Of a stretch of DNA of 64,000 nt, positions 39,387 through 48,331 are shown in pieces. The notes beneath the pieces were generated by a model. That model made no database searches. It was not told the origin of the DNA and saw nothing but the letters and a program-made list of their open reading frames with translations. The position numbers and the translations under genes are program-made. The DNA is from CAWJFP01 sp963842155 (GTDB lineage Bacteria; Pseudomonadota; Alphaproteobacteria; JACZXZ01): NCBI GenBank assembly GCA_963842155.1, contig CAWJFP010000014.1:71935-135934 (forward strand). Reading direction: 5' to 3'. Each line of letters opens with the position of its first letter. Position 1 is the stretch's first letter.

Positions 39387-39836
39387 GGTCTGAATCCTCC
39401 GTAACGAACATAATGCGAGATAGGCTTCGACGGCTACCCCTGAACGCCCGGACGCATCCGGGATGCCCGTTCAGGGGCGAATAAGTCGAAGCGTCTCGCT
39501 TCCGCGGAGGAGTCGGAAGGAGGTCGAGGCGGAGCGCAGCCGACGGTCCCGCGCCCCAGTCGGGAGCGCGCCGGCGCAAGCTCGATCGAATGCGTTCCGG
39601 TCCATCACGTCGTCCTGTCGGCCCGCGCTGGCGCCACAGCACCGCGGCAAGCGTTCGCCACATAATCGTTCGTAACGCCAAGACGCTAAAAAATCGTTGA
39701 GAATCAAGGCGCGCATATCTCTACGACGTTCGGGCCGGCCCCGCAACGGTTTTCTGCATATTTAGAGGGCTTGAGTAGCCACGGCTACCCGGCGAGCCAG
39801 CACAGGGCGGGCCGAGCAGCCGGGATGCCGGACGCC
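39387..39836. other. leuA leader / ilvC downstream region
   Basis: 450 bases without a convincing gene. It must contain the leuA promoter and 5' leader. Its most striking content is the long hairpin at 39424-39492 (separate entry). Short frames on the minus strand include a 91-residue Arg-rich product, which I do not consider real. No run of Leu codons typical of an attenuation leader peptide was found. Confidence 0.4.
39424..39492 (-). promoter_or_regulatory. Extended hairpin in the leuA 5' leader
   Basis: The inner stem is CCCCTGAACG (39437-39446) pairing with CGTTCAGGGG (39468-39477). Inside it CCCGGA (39447-39452) pairs with TCCGGG (39457-39462) around CGCA. The outer arms GCTTCGAC (39424-39431) and GTCGAAGC (39485-39492) pair as well. 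In leuA orientation it lies roughly 40-105 bases before the start codon. There is no U tract, so it is not a simple terminator. An attenuator or stability element is inference. Confidence 0.45.
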
Positions 39837-40856
39837 CTAATTTCTCGCCTTGTCCACCAGCTTGTTGGCGGCGATCCAGGGCATCATGCTGCGCAGCTTG
39901 GCGCCGACCTCCTCGATCGGATGCTGGCCCGCCCGCTTACGCATGGCCTTGAAGCTGGGCTGGCCGGCGGTGTTCTCGAGCACCCATTCGCGGGCGAACT
40001 TGCCCGACTGGATCTCCTCCAGCACCCGCTTCATCTCGGCCTTCACATGCTCGTCGATGATGCGCGGCCCGCGCGTGTAATCGCCATATTCGGCCGTGTT
40101 GGAGATGGAATAGCGCATGTTGGCGAGGCCGCCCTCGTAGATCAGGTCGACGATCAGCTTGACCTCGTGCAGGCACTCGAAATAGGCCATCTCGGGCGCG
40201 TAGCCCGCCGCGACGAGCGTCTCGTAGCCCGCCATGATGAGCGAGCAGAGCCCACCGCAGAGCACCGTCTGCTCGCCGAAGAGATCGGTCTCGCATTCCT
40301 CGCGGAAGCTCGTCTCGATGATGCCGGCCCGCCCGCCGCCGATGCCCGAGCCGTAGGAGAGCGCGATCTCGAGCGCGTTGCCGCTGGCGTTCTGCGCGAT
40401 CGCAAGCAGGCAGGGCACCCCGCCGCCGCGCACATATTCGCTCCTGACCGTGTGGCCGGGGCCCTTGGGCGCGATCATGAAGACGTCGAGATCCGCGCGC
40501 GGCTCGATCAGGTTGAAATGAATGCTCAAGCCGTGCGCGAAGGCGAGCGCCGCACCCTTCTTGAGGTTGGGCCCGAGGTCGTTGCGGTAGAGTGCCGCCT
40601 GCAGCTCGTCGGGCACCAGCACCATGACCACGTCCGCCCATTTCGCGGCCTCGGCGGGTGCCACGATCTTGAAACCGGCGGCCTTGGCCTTGGCGGCGCT
40701 GGCCGAGCCCTCGCGCAGGCCCACCACGATGTCGGCCGTGCCGCTGTCGCGCAGATTCATCGCATGGGCGTGGCCCTGGCTGCCATAGCCGAGGACGGCG
40801 ACCTTCTTGCCCTTGATGAGGCTGACGTCGGCGTCGCGATCGTAATAAACGCGCAT
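39837..40856 (-). CDS. ilvC: Ketol-acid reductoisomerase
   Basis: 339 residues, class I length. NADPH-binding motif VAVLGYGSQGHAHAMNLRDS at the N-terminus, then GPGHTVRSEYVRGGGVPCL and the metal-binding knotted domain with DLFGEQTVLCGGLCSLI and YSISNTAEYGDYTRGPRII. Second step of valine/isoleucine synthesis. It is downstream of ilvN and ilvB on the same strand, with an 80-base gap. Confidence 0.96.
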   Translation of the reverse strand: MRVYYDRDADVSLIKGKKVAVLGYGSQGHAHAMNLRDSGTADIVVGLREGSASAAKAKAAGFKIVAPAEAAKWADVVMVLVPDELQAALYRNDLGPNLKKGAALAFAHGLSIHFNLIEPRADLDVFMIAPKGPGHTVRSEYVRGGGVPCLLAIAQNASGNALEIALSYGSGIGGGRAGIIETSFREECETDLFGEQTVLCGGLCSLIMAGYETLVAAGYAPEMAYFECLHEVKLIVDLIYEGGLANMRYSISNTAEYGDYTRGPRIIDEHVKAEMKRVLEEIQSGKFAREWVLENTAGQPSFKAMRKRAGQHPIEEVGAKLRSMMPWIAANKLVDKARN

Positions 40857-40938
40857 GGCGATATCTCCCGAAATATCCCGGCGCGACCGATGCCCGGCCG
40901 CGGGTCTTTAGTCAGAGGTTGCTGTCAGGCGGCTGCTA

Positions 40939-41460
40939 TTAGACCGTCTTGGCGCCGCGGGCAATCGCGACAACGCCGCTGCGCACCACCTCGATCTGGC
41001 CCAGCTCCTTCATCAGCGCGATGAAGGCGTCGATCTTGTCGGTCGAGCCGGTCATCTCGAAGACGAAGGACTTGGTCGTGCTGTCGACCACGCGGGCGCG
41101 GAAGACGTCGGCGATGCGCAGGCTCTCGACCCGTTTCTCGTTCGCGTTCGCCACCTTGATGAGGGCGAGGTCGCGCTCGATATGGCTGCCTTCGGCGGTG
41201 AGATCCTGCACCTTGTGGACGGGAACCAGCCGGCCGAGCTGGGCCTTGATCTGCTCGATCACCATGGGCGTGCCCGAGGTCACGACGGTGATGCGCGAGA
41301 GGTTCTCTTCCGTCTCGACCTGGGCGACGGTGAGGCTCTCGATATTGTAGCCGCGCCCCGCGAAAAGGCCGATGACGCGCGCCAACACGCCCGGCTCGTT
41401 GTCGACCAGGACGGAGATGGTGTGTCGTTCGATCGGCTCGACCAAGAACTCTCTCCCCAC
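40939..41460 (-). CDS. ilvN: Acetolactate synthase small (regulatory) subunit
   Basis: 173 residues. The N-terminal ACT domain, HTISVLVDNEPGVLARVIGL followed by FAGRGYNIESLTV, binds valine for feedback control; a C-terminal ACT-like domain continues FEMTGSTDKIDAFIALMKEL. The start is GTG at 41460. It follows ilvB by about 90 bases and would associate with its product. Also called ilvH in some genomes. Confidence 0.94.
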   Translation of the reverse strand: MGREFLVEPIERHTISVLVDNEPGVLARVIGLFAGRGYNIESLTVAQVETEENLSRITVVTSGTPMVIEQIKAQLGRLVPVHKVQDLTAEGSHIERDLALIKVANANEKRVESLRIADVFRARVVDSTTKSFVFEMTGSTDKIDAFIALMKELGQIEVVRSGVVAIARGAKTV

Positions 41461-41548
41461 CCGTTACGGCGCGGGCATTCTCCACGCATAATCCCGGCTT
41501 TATCGCCCGGCTCGGCCCTCTCGCCCTGGCGGCGAGGACCGGTGAATT

Positions 41549-43312
41549 TCAGACCAGCACCATGCCTTCCTCGGTCACCGGTTTTTCGGACTTTTCCTCC
41601 GGACCGAGGATCATCTCATGATGCGCGCGGCCCGCCGGGATCATGGGGAAGCAGTTCTCGGTCTGGTCGACGCGCACATCCGCGATGACGGCGCGCGGGA
41701 TGCGCAGCATCTCCTTGATCAGGTCGTCGACCTCGCCCGGCTTCTCCGCGCGCAAGCCCACCGCGCCGAAGGATTCGGCGAGCTTCACGAAATCGGGCAG
41801 CGAATCCATGTAGCTTTCGGCATAGCGCCCGCCATGCAGCAGCTCCTGCCATTGCCGCACCATGCCCATCCATTGATTGTTGAGGATGAAGGCTTTGACC
41901 GGCAGCTTGTATTGCTGGATGGTCGACATCTCCTGAATGTTCATCAGGATCGAGGCCTCGCCGGCGATGTCGATGACGAGCGCTTCGGGATGCGCCACCT
42001 GCACGCCCATCGCGGCCGGCAGCCCATAGCCCATCGTGCCGAGCCCGCCCGAGGTCATCCAGTGGTTGGGCTTCTCGAACTTGAAGAACTGCGCCGCCCA
42101 CATCTGGTGCTGACCGACCTCGGTGGTGATGTAGGGCTCGCGGTCCTTGGTGAGCGCATAGAGCCGCTCGATGGCGTATTGCGGCTTGATGATGTCGGGA
42201 CCTTGCTTGTAGCGCAGGCAGTCGCGCTTGCGCCATTCCGCGATCTGCGCCCACCAGGCGTCGAGGGCCTTCTGGTCCGGGCGCTTCTGCCGCGCCTTGT
42301 AGAGCTTGATCAGATCCTCGAGCACATGGGCCACGTCGCCCAAAATCCCGACATCGACCCGCACGTTCTTGTTGATCGATGAGGGATCGATGTCGATCTG
42401 GATCTTCTTCGAGTCGGGCGAGAATTCGGCGAGGCGCCCGGTCACGCGGTCATCGAAGCGCGCGCCCACCGCGATCAGCAGATCGCAGTCATGCATGGCG
42501 AGGTTCGCCTCGTAGGTGCCGTGCATGCCGAGCATGCCGAGGAAGCGCGGATCGCTCGCCGGGAAGGCGCCGAGGCCCATCAGGGTGTTGGTGCAGGGGA
42601 AGCCGGTGAGGCGCACGAGCTGGGTAAGCAGCAGCGACGCGCCGGCGCCCGAATTGATCACCCCGCCGCCGGTGTAGAAGACCGGCTTCTTGGCCGCGAG
42701 CATGAGATCGATCGCGCGCTCGAGGGGCTCGCGGTCGGCCTTGAGCTTCGGCTTGTAGCTGCGATGCTGCACCCGGTCGGGCGTCAGATAGGGCGCCTTG
42801 CCCTGCAAAATGTCCTTGGGCAGATCGACCACCACGGGGCCCGGCCGGCCGCTGCGGGCGACATAGAACGCCTCATGCACGACGCGCGCGAGATCCTCCG
42901 GCCGCTTCACCAGGTAGTTATGCTTGGTGCAGGGCCGCGTGATGCCGACCGTGTCGGCCTCCTGGAAGGCGTCGTTGCCGATGAGGTGCGTCGGCACCTG
43001 GCCGGTCAAGCAGACGACCGGGATGCTGTCCATCAGCGCGTCGGTCAGGCCGGTGACGGCATTGGTCGCGCCCGGGCCGGAGGTCACCAGCACGACGCCC
43101 ACCTTGCCCGTCGAGCGCGCATAGCCTTCGGCCGCGTGGACGGCACCGCCCTCCTGCCGCACCAGGATGTGGCGGATGGCGTTCTGCTGGAAGATGGCGT
43201 CGTAAAGCGGCAGCACGGCGCCGCCCGGATAGCCGAAAATGACCTCGACGCCCTGATCGCCGAGCGCCCGCAAGACCACCTCCGATCCCGTCAACTCCGC
43301 CGCCGCGTTCAT
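41549..43312 (-). CDS. ilvB: Acetolactate synthase large (catalytic) subunit
   Basis: 587 residues from the ATG at 43312, with AGGAGG eleven bases upstream; a GTG at 43330 is in phase but less likely. Thiamine-diphosphate enzyme. Markers are VIFGYPGGAVLPLYDAIF with the flexible loop, HAAEGYARSTGKVGVVLVTS with the catalytic Glu in EGGAVHAAEG, the central FAD-binding domain (LGMLGMHGTYEANLAMHDCD), and the ThDP motif GEASILMNIQEMSTIQQYKL. Forms acetolactate/acetohydroxybutyrate for branched amino acids. Confidence 0.96.
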   Translation of the reverse strand: MNAAAELTGSEVVLRALGDQGVEVIFGYPGGAVLPLYDAIFQQNAIRHILVRQEGGAVHAAEGYARSTGKVGVVLVTSGPGATNAVTGLTDALMDSIPVVCLTGQVPTHLIGNDAFQEADTVGITRPCTKHNYLVKRPEDLARVVHEAFYVARSGRPGPVVVDLPKDILQGKAPYLTPDRVQHRSYKPKLKADREPLERAIDLMLAAKKPVFYTGGGVINSGAGASLLLTQLVRLTGFPCTNTLMGLGAFPASDPRFLGMLGMHGTYEANLAMHDCDLLIAVGARFDDRVTGRLAEFSPDSKKIQIDIDPSSINKNVRVDVGILGDVAHVLEDLIKLYKARQKRPDQKALDAWWAQIAEWRKRDCLRYKQGPDIIKPQYAIERLYALTKDREPYITTEVGQHQMWAAQFFKFEKPNHWMTSGGLGTMGYGLPAAMGVQVAHPEALVIDIAGEASILMNIQEMSTIQQYKLPVKAFILNNQWMGMVRQWQELLHGGRYAESYMDSLPDFVKLAESFGAVGLRAEKPGEVDDLIKEMLRIPRAVIADVRVDQTENCFPMIPAGRAHHEMILGPEEKSEKPVTEEGMVLV

Positions 43313-43427
43313 ATTGTCGCCCTCCTGCACCCCGGGAATTCGGCCATCCCCTTGGGCGCAAACGCTTGTCCGGCGGCCCGAGACGGGTGGCCGGGTGTGC
43401 GCAAACTAGTCGCTCGAATCCAGCCGG

Positions 43428-44384
43428 TCAACAGAAATGACGAATAAAATGAAAGATTTTACCCAAATTTCTTTCCGAAAATTGCGCGTTGAATGGCTCC
43501 GACACCGAAAGCAGCGCCTTTGCCGGCGGGTGGCCGCGGAACCAGGTCGCCTGGCGCTTGACGTAGCGGCGGGTCGCCTGCTTCGCGAGTGCGACAGCCT
43601 CCGAGAGCGGAAGCTCGCCGGCGATATGGCGTGCGAGCTCGGGCAGACCCACCGCCTTCATCAGCGGCCAGTCCGGATCGGGGTCGCTCGCCAGGAAGGC
43701 GCGAAGCTCCTCGATCACGCCCGCCGAAATCATGCTATCGAGACGATGCTCGCAAGCCCGATACAAGGCGGCGCGCGGCGGATCGAGCAGGATCGCCGCG
43801 AAGCGAAGATGGCCGGGCGGCCCTTCCGCGGCCTCCCTCTGCCAGAGGGCCAGTGGACGGCCGGTCGCCTCCAGCACCTCCCAGGCGCGGATCAGCCGTT
43901 GGCGGTCGCTTGGCCGCAGCTGGCTCACCGTCAACGGGTCGCGCAGGGCAAGCGCCTCATGAAAGCTCTTCGCGCCCAAATCCTCATAAAGCGCGCGAGC
44001 CGTCTTCCTGATGGCCGCCGGAACAGGCGGCAAGGCGGCCAGCCCTTCGGTCAATGAAGTGAGGTAGAGGCCAGTGCCGCCGCAAAGGATGGGAAGCCCG
44101 CCGGCCTCGCCTACCGCCGCGATCTCGGCAAGCGCCAGCTCGCGCCAGCGTCCGGCCGAGCATGGATCGGAGGCTGGCAGGGTGCCGTAGAGACGATGCG
44201 GCACGCGTGCCAGGGCCTCGCCGCCCGGCCGCGCGGTGAGGATGGGCAGCTCGCGATAGATTTGCATGCTGTCGGCATTGATCACCACGCCCGAATACCG
44301 CTCGGCCAAGGCGAGGGCCAAGGCCGATTTGCCGCTCGCCGTGGGGCCCGCGACGATCAGGACCGGAGATGATTCTCGCGCCAT
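43428..44384 (-). CDS. miaA: tRNA dimethylallyltransferase MiaA
   Basis: 318 residues. The P-loop is IVAGPTASGKSALALALAER, and the substrate-binding segment INADSMQIYRELPILTARP and LCGGTGLYLTSLTEGLA follow. The tRNA-binding part has RQRLIRAWEVLEATGRPL and RYVKRQATWFRGH. It prenylates A37 of tRNAs reading UNN codons. Divergent from serB; ilvB follows downstream on the same strand. Confidence 0.95.
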   Translation of the reverse strand: MARESSPVLIVAGPTASGKSALALALAERYSGVVINADSMQIYRELPILTARPGGEALARVPHRLYGTLPASDPCSAGRWRELALAEIAAVGEAGGLPILCGGTGLYLTSLTEGLAALPPVPAAIRKTARALYEDLGAKSFHEALALRDPLTVSQLRPSDRQRLIRAWEVLEATGRPLALWQREAAEGPPGHLRFAAILLDPPRAALYRACEHRLDSMISAGVIEELRAFLASDPDPDWPLMKAVGLPELARHIAGELPLSEAVALAKQATRRYVKRQATWFRGHPPAKALLSVSEPFNAQFSERNLGKIFHFIRHFC

Positions 44385-44495
44385 CGACTTCCTTGGCGGC
44401 GCTGCGGCGCTAAGGCGCAGGGCAACAAGCCATTATATGTTGCGGCCGCCCCTGCCCCGCCCCTAGATTTGGCGCCGCACAAATCCGTTTCGCAC

Positions 44496-45401
44496 ATGCA
44501 GCAAGTCCTGACAATCGTGGCGAGCTCAGAGTTGGTGCTCGAGGATAGCATCCCCAATTCGGCCCGGCGCGCGCTCGCCGCGGCAGGCGGGCAGTGGGAC
44601 GATGGCGACGGTGCCGCACGATGGCTGGCGCCCGGGCGCGCCGTGGATATTCCCTATGACGCCCTCGAGCGCGACAGGGCGGAGAAGGCGGTGCGAGCGA
44701 CGCTCGACCGCGCGCCCTACGACCTCCTCGCGCAGTCCGCCGCGGGGCGGCGCAAGCGGCTTCTGATCGCCGACATGGATTCGACGGTTGTGACGATCGA
44801 GACCCTCGACGAGCTAGCCGCCTTCGCCGGCGTCAAGCAGGAAGTGTCGGCGATCACCGAGCGCTCGATGCGCGGCGAGATCGATTTCGTCCAGTCGCTG
44901 GTCGAGCGGGTGGCGATGCTCAAGGGGCTGACTGCCGAGGCTTTGGAATGGACGCAATCGCGCGTGCGCCTCGACCCCGGCGCGCGCACGCTAGTCGCCA
45001 CCATGCGCGCCCACGGCGCCTATACCGCGCTCGTCTCGGGCGGCTTCCGTTTTTTCACCGAGCGCGTGCGGCAAGCGGTCGGCTTCGACTACGACGAGGC
45101 CAATATCCTCGAGATCCAGGGCGGGCGGCTTACCGGGCGCGTGGTGCCGCCGGTGATCAATCGCGACGGCAAGCTGAGCGCGTTGCGCCGGCTTGCCGCG
45201 GAGCACGGCGTGCCGCTGGAGGACACGCTCGCGGTCGGCGACGGCGCCAACGATCTCGCCATGATCCAAGGCGCGGGGCTCGGCGTCGCCTTCCACGGCA
45301 AGCCCGCGCTCGCCGCCGCATCGCGCGCGAGGATCGACCATGGCGACCTCTCCACGCTGCTCTATTTCCAGGGTTACGCCGCGGAGGAGTTCGCGTGCTA
45401 G
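44496..45401 (+). CDS. serB: Phosphoserine phosphatase SerB
   Basis: 301 residues from the ATG at 44496 (MQQVLTIVASSELVLED); a TTG-started extension to 44469 is unlikely. An N-terminal ACT-like region precedes the HAD domain: LLIADMDSTVVTIETLDELA (motif I nucleophile Asp), LVSGGFRFFTERV (motif II), DGKLSALRRLA (motif III Lys) and AVGDGANDLAMIQGAGLGVA (motif IV). Last step of serine synthesis. Its stop codon overlaps an antisense IS5 remnant. Confidence 0.95.
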   Translation: MQQVLTIVASSELVLEDSIPNSARRALAAAGGQWDDGDGAARWLAPGRAVDIPYDALERDRAEKAVRATLDRAPYDLLAQSAAGRRKRLLIADMDSTVVTIETLDELAAFAGVKQEVSAITERSMRGEIDFVQSLVERVAMLKGLTAEALEWTQSRVRLDPGARTLVATMRAHGAYTALVSGGFRFFTERVRQAVGFDYDEANILEIQGGRLTGRVVPPVINRDGKLSALRRLAAEHGVPLEDTLAVGDGANDLAMIQGAGLGVAFHGKPALAAASRARIDHGDLSTLLYFQGYAAEEFAC

Positions 45402-45485
45402 GGCGCGGACTCATAAGCACCTAGCCAAATCCGGATAGATGCGAGCTTGACGAAGGCGAGATAGTCGGCCGCGCTACCCGCTAAC
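45398..45485 (-). mobile_element. C-terminal remnant of an IS5-family transposase
   Basis: Read leftward, the phase ending at a TAG at 45400-45398 encodes ADYLAFVKLASIRIWLGAY followed by ESAP and a stop. This is the characteristic C-terminus of IS5-family (IS427-like) transposases. About 25-30 codons remain; the rest is gone. The stop overlaps the serB stop codon from the opposite strand. It marks the left border of the 45.4-52 kb accessory region. Confidence 0.65.
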
Positions 45486-45524
45486 CGGACATACGGCGGA
45501 CATTGAAGAATCGACGTGTTGGGG

Positions 45525-46325
45525 CTATGCGTTCAACGCCTCCTTGACCAGCGTCGCCGCTTGACTCAGCTTCTTCGACCGGACAGCGAAGTCAGCCTTC
45601 GCGTCGGCAATGCGCTTGTCGATGCGTGCCTTGGCCCGGTCGCTCGTGCCCTTGGCCTGGTCCTGAAGCGTCTTGACCCTCGCCTCCATTTCCGCCTTCG
45701 CCTCGTCTAGCCGCGCCTTGGCCTGGTCTTGCGTCACCTTGAGCTGCTTCTCGACCGCGTCGATGTCCTTCTGGATCGCGGCCTTGTTTTCGTAACTAGC
45801 CTGCCTCAGCTCCTCGCGCAGCGCCTTCAGGTCCGTCTCAAACGCAGCTTCTTCCCGGTTGAGTTGATCTTCGACGACCTCGGAGCGGAGCCGGCGGAAA
45901 ACGATGCCGCCACACTTGTGAAGCCGCGCATCGACCGGGGTCGTCCAGCTCTCTTCCACGTCGGCAATAATTGCTGCCTTGCCGGGAGTGAGAGCCCTTG
46001 AGACGTCATCGAGAAACGTTACGCCGATCCCGCTCTTGTCGAGATCGAAAAGAAGCCCGGTCAAGCCGCCAATCGCGGCCCCGATAGGCACGCCAGCCGG
46101 CCCTGCGAGGAGGCCGATCAGACCACCGGTCAGCAAGCCGACGGCAGTCCCCGCCGCTCCCTGATCGGCAGCTTGCCTGACGCTCATCTTGCCGGCGTTG
46201 TCTTTGACCAGCACCGTCGTTGCGTAAAGCGTGATATCGCCGTTGTTGTGCAGGTCCTTAAGGGCAGTCAGACCCTCGAAGGCCGCGGCTTCGGTATCGA
46301 AGACCGCCACAAGCATCTTGTTCAT
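45525..46325 (-). CDS. DUF1269-type membrane protein with long coiled-coil tail
   Basis: 266 residues from the ATG at 46325 (MNKMLVAVFDTEAAAFEGL) with GGAGGG upstream. The N-terminal part matches DUF1269-type proteins: alternating-strand domain, then a Gly-rich hydrophobic hairpin (GGLIGLLAGPAGVPIGAAIG, GGLTGLLFDLDKSG). The region VSRALTPGKAAIIADVEESW is also typical. The C-terminal 110 residues are a charged coiled coil (repeats of KxxLDEAKAEMEARVK type), longer than usual. Function unknown; envelope association is plausible. Confidence 0.8.
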   Translation of the reverse strand: MNKMLVAVFDTEAAAFEGLTALKDLHNNGDITLYATTVLVKDNAGKMSVRQAADQGAAGTAVGLLTGGLIGLLAGPAGVPIGAAIGGLTGLLFDLDKSGIGVTFLDDVSRALTPGKAAIIADVEESWTTPVDARLHKCGGIVFRRLRSEVVEDQLNREEAAFETDLKALREELRQASYENKAAIQKDIDAVEKQLKVTQDQAKARLDEAKAEMEARVKTLQDQAKGTSDRAKARIDKRIADAKADFAVRSKKLSQAATLVKEALNA

Positions 46326-46364
46326 CGGCAACCCTCCACCTTGTTCATCGGCAACCCTTCCACC
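46317..46364. repeat. Tandem duplication of the DUF1269 gene start
   Basis: CTTGTTCATCGGCAACCCTC at 46317-46336 and CTTGTTCATCGGCAACCCTT at 46340-46359 are two copies of a 24-25 base unit that holds the ribosome-binding site and start codon of the gene. The copies differ by one inserted T. The upstream ATG (46348) is out of phase with the gene, so it could initiate a short decoy frame. Confidence 0.7.
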
Positions 46365-46483
46365 TTGGGGCCGTTCTCAATTACCGGCAATTTTGGGCTA
46401 CTTGGGCAGCACCAGCATTGACCTGCATCAAACGATCAGACAATTGTTCGCGGCGTTGCGCTGTTGGGACGTTTAGATCATTT

Positions 46484-46504
46484 TGACTTATCAGACATAA
46501 GTCA
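46484..46504. promoter_or_regulatory. Candidate TetR operator upstream of the first tetR gene
   Basis: A perfect inverted repeat TGACTTA-TCAGACA-TAAGTCA lies 23 bases before the tetR start at 46528. Within it TGACTTATCAGACA aligns with TGACTTTTTAGTCA at 49052-49065, upstream of the second, paralogous tetR. A shared operator type for paralogous regulators is the likely reading; which regulator binds which site is inference. Confidence 0.55.
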
Positions 46505-46527
46505 GGTGAGTTGGTGGGAACGGCCAT

Positions 46528-47244
46528 ATGGCGAGGGTAGACCCGGTACGTCGTGCGCAGATCGGCCAGGAAAAGCGCGCCAAGACGCGGGCACAGCTCG
46601 TTTCGGCGGCGAATTCGCTTTTTGCCAAGGGCGCTGTGGAATCCGTCACGGTTGATGACGTCGTGAAAGAGGCGCGCGTTGCGAAAGGGACGTTTTACGT
46701 TCATTTCGACGACTTGCCCGATCTTACCGCGGCCGTCGCTGATGAGCTGATAAGGACCTTCGACGAACTCCTGCAGCCTCAACGCCTGTCCATGCGTGAC
46801 CCGCTCATGCGGATCGCCTTCGGATGCAATTCCTTCATCGAAAAGGCCCTGGAAGATCCATCCTGGGCCGCCGTCGTCGCCCGGATGGCGTGGTCTTATC
46901 CCAAGGTCGGCCAAGTAGCGCGAAAGCGGCTACGTGAGGACCTGGAGCTGGTTCTCAAGGAATTGCCGCAACAAGACTTCTCGCTGGAGCTGAGCCTCGA
47001 GGTGGTGCTCGGCATCCTACTTCAAGTGTTGGCGGCACTCGGCCAAGGGCGGCTCTCTTTCCACCATCGACAAGCCGCGATTGGCTCTATCTTGCGCGCA
47101 ATCGGCGTTGGAGGTCAGCAAGTGAGATCGGTGCTCGCACGATTGCTGCAGATTAGACCGACCGAAGGCGGCGCGATGCCTCTCGATCGTCAGACCGACA
47201 ATCCGCGCCATCAAAAAGCATGTCGTCGGACGACACCGGGCTAG
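46528..47244 (+). CDS. TetR-family transcriptional regulator (first paralogue)
   Basis: 238 residues. The N-terminal HTH reads KTRAQLVSAANSLFAKGAVE, then SVTVDDVVKEARVAKGTFYV, a standard TetR DNA-binding domain. The C-terminal ligand domain is unremarkable and extends with a basic tail after RPTEGG, longer than in most TetR proteins. Its N-terminus is very similar to that of the regulator at 48332-49014 (both begin MARVD.VRRAQIG). A palindrome sits just upstream, consistent with autoregulation and control of the aromatic gene cluster. Confidence 0.9.
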   Translation: MARVDPVRRAQIGQEKRAKTRAQLVSAANSLFAKGAVESVTVDDVVKEARVAKGTFYVHFDDLPDLTAAVADELIRTFDELLQPQRLSMRDPLMRIAFGCNSFIEKALEDPSWAAVVARMAWSYPKVGQVARKRLREDLELVLKELPQQDFSLELSLEVVLGILLQVLAALGQGRLSFHHRQAAIGSILRAIGVGGQQVRSVLARLLQIRPTEGGAMPLDRQTDNPRHQKACRRTTPG

Positions 47245-47339
47245 TTGGAAAAACAATGCGCGCCACGTTTTCAGCCCCGCCGCCGGATCGACACCCTGAG
47301 GGAGGCGGCAGGCCGACGATCCTCTCCGCAAATCAGTGT

Positions 47340-48291
47340 TCAGCCCATGACGTTGGTCGTCTGCTCGCCCAGGTCCACCTGGCGATCGGCGCTGTGAATC
47401 TGAGCGGTGATCTTGTCTCCTGGATGGAGATATTGCGAGCGACGCCTTTGCGCTTTGAGAAACAAATTCCAGAACTGGCGTTCCGGAAGCAGCTGGAGGA
47501 TTCGACGGATCGGCGCCGGCGGCACGCGAAGCGCACATCCGGAGGGCGTTCCGGTCAGCAGCACATCGCCCGGCATAACGTTCGCGAAGGTCGACAATTC
47601 GGAAATCGTTTCAGCTGGCTTGAACACGAGATTTCTTGTTGTATCGCGTTGGCGCAGGGAACCGTTGACGGCGAGCTGCAGTTCCAGCTGGTCGAGGTAG
47701 GCGAACTCGTCGGGTTCGAGAACTGTCAGCCAAGGGCCAATCGGGCAAAATCCGCGATAGCTCTTGCCCTTGAAGAATTGCATTTGCGGAAGCTGGACGT
47801 CCCGCGCGCTGAGGTCGTTCGCGATCGCGACCGCGAACACATAGTCCTTCAACGTCTCCTGGGTGATGGTCGACCGCCGACGAGATGGGCCGACGAAATA
47901 CGAGGGCCAGTTCGATTTCGTAGTCGAGCAGCATGACGTGTTTCGGCCGCTCGACCGAGCCTCTTGCGCCGGGCTGACCGACGCGTCTGACTTTGTGAAG
48001 AACATGTTGAACAGCTTTGCATCTGGATCCATCCCGGACTCGATCATGTGTTGTCGGTAATTCGCACCCTGACAGTAGACGCGGCAGGGCGTCGTCACCG
48101 GTGAAAGAATCTTCACCGAACCCATCGGGACGCTCGCCGTTTGCCGGATGCCACTCGCCAGTCGGCCTCGCCGCACTCGATCAAGGCGGCTGTGGTCGGA
48201 TAGACGCCGTCCAGGGGTGCATATTCCCGACGACGATACGACACCCCAATGCGAGCCTCCCTCAACTTGGAAGCGCAGCTAGATTGATTGC
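47340..48291 (-). pseudogene. Fumarylacetoacetate-hydrolase-family protein, multiply frameshifted
   Basis: Pieces of one FAH-family hydrolase/isomerase can be read in several phases: ARIGVSYRR and PLDGVYPTTAALIECGEADW near 48200-48270, VKILSPVTTPCRVYCQGANY with MIESGMDPDAKLFNMFFTKS about 48000-48110, MLLDYEIELALVFRRPI near 47890-47934, and DYVFAVAIANDLSARDVQLP to PGDVLLTGTPSGCALRVPPA down to 47340. At least four phase changes are needed. The FAH core (metal-binding Glu-Glu-Asp set, DLSARD) is otherwise intact. In meta-cleavage pathways such enzymes act after ring opening, fitting the neighbours. Decay or poor sequence quality cannot be told apart here. Confidence 0.75.
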
Positions 48292-48331
48292 CATGTGTTC
48301 AGGTCCTTCGTGCGTGCGGTTGCTGTTCTGG

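Noticed and set aside
39424..39492. Rho-independent terminator after ilvC or before leuA
   Set aside because: Strong stem but no T run on either strand, and it lies inside the leuA leader.
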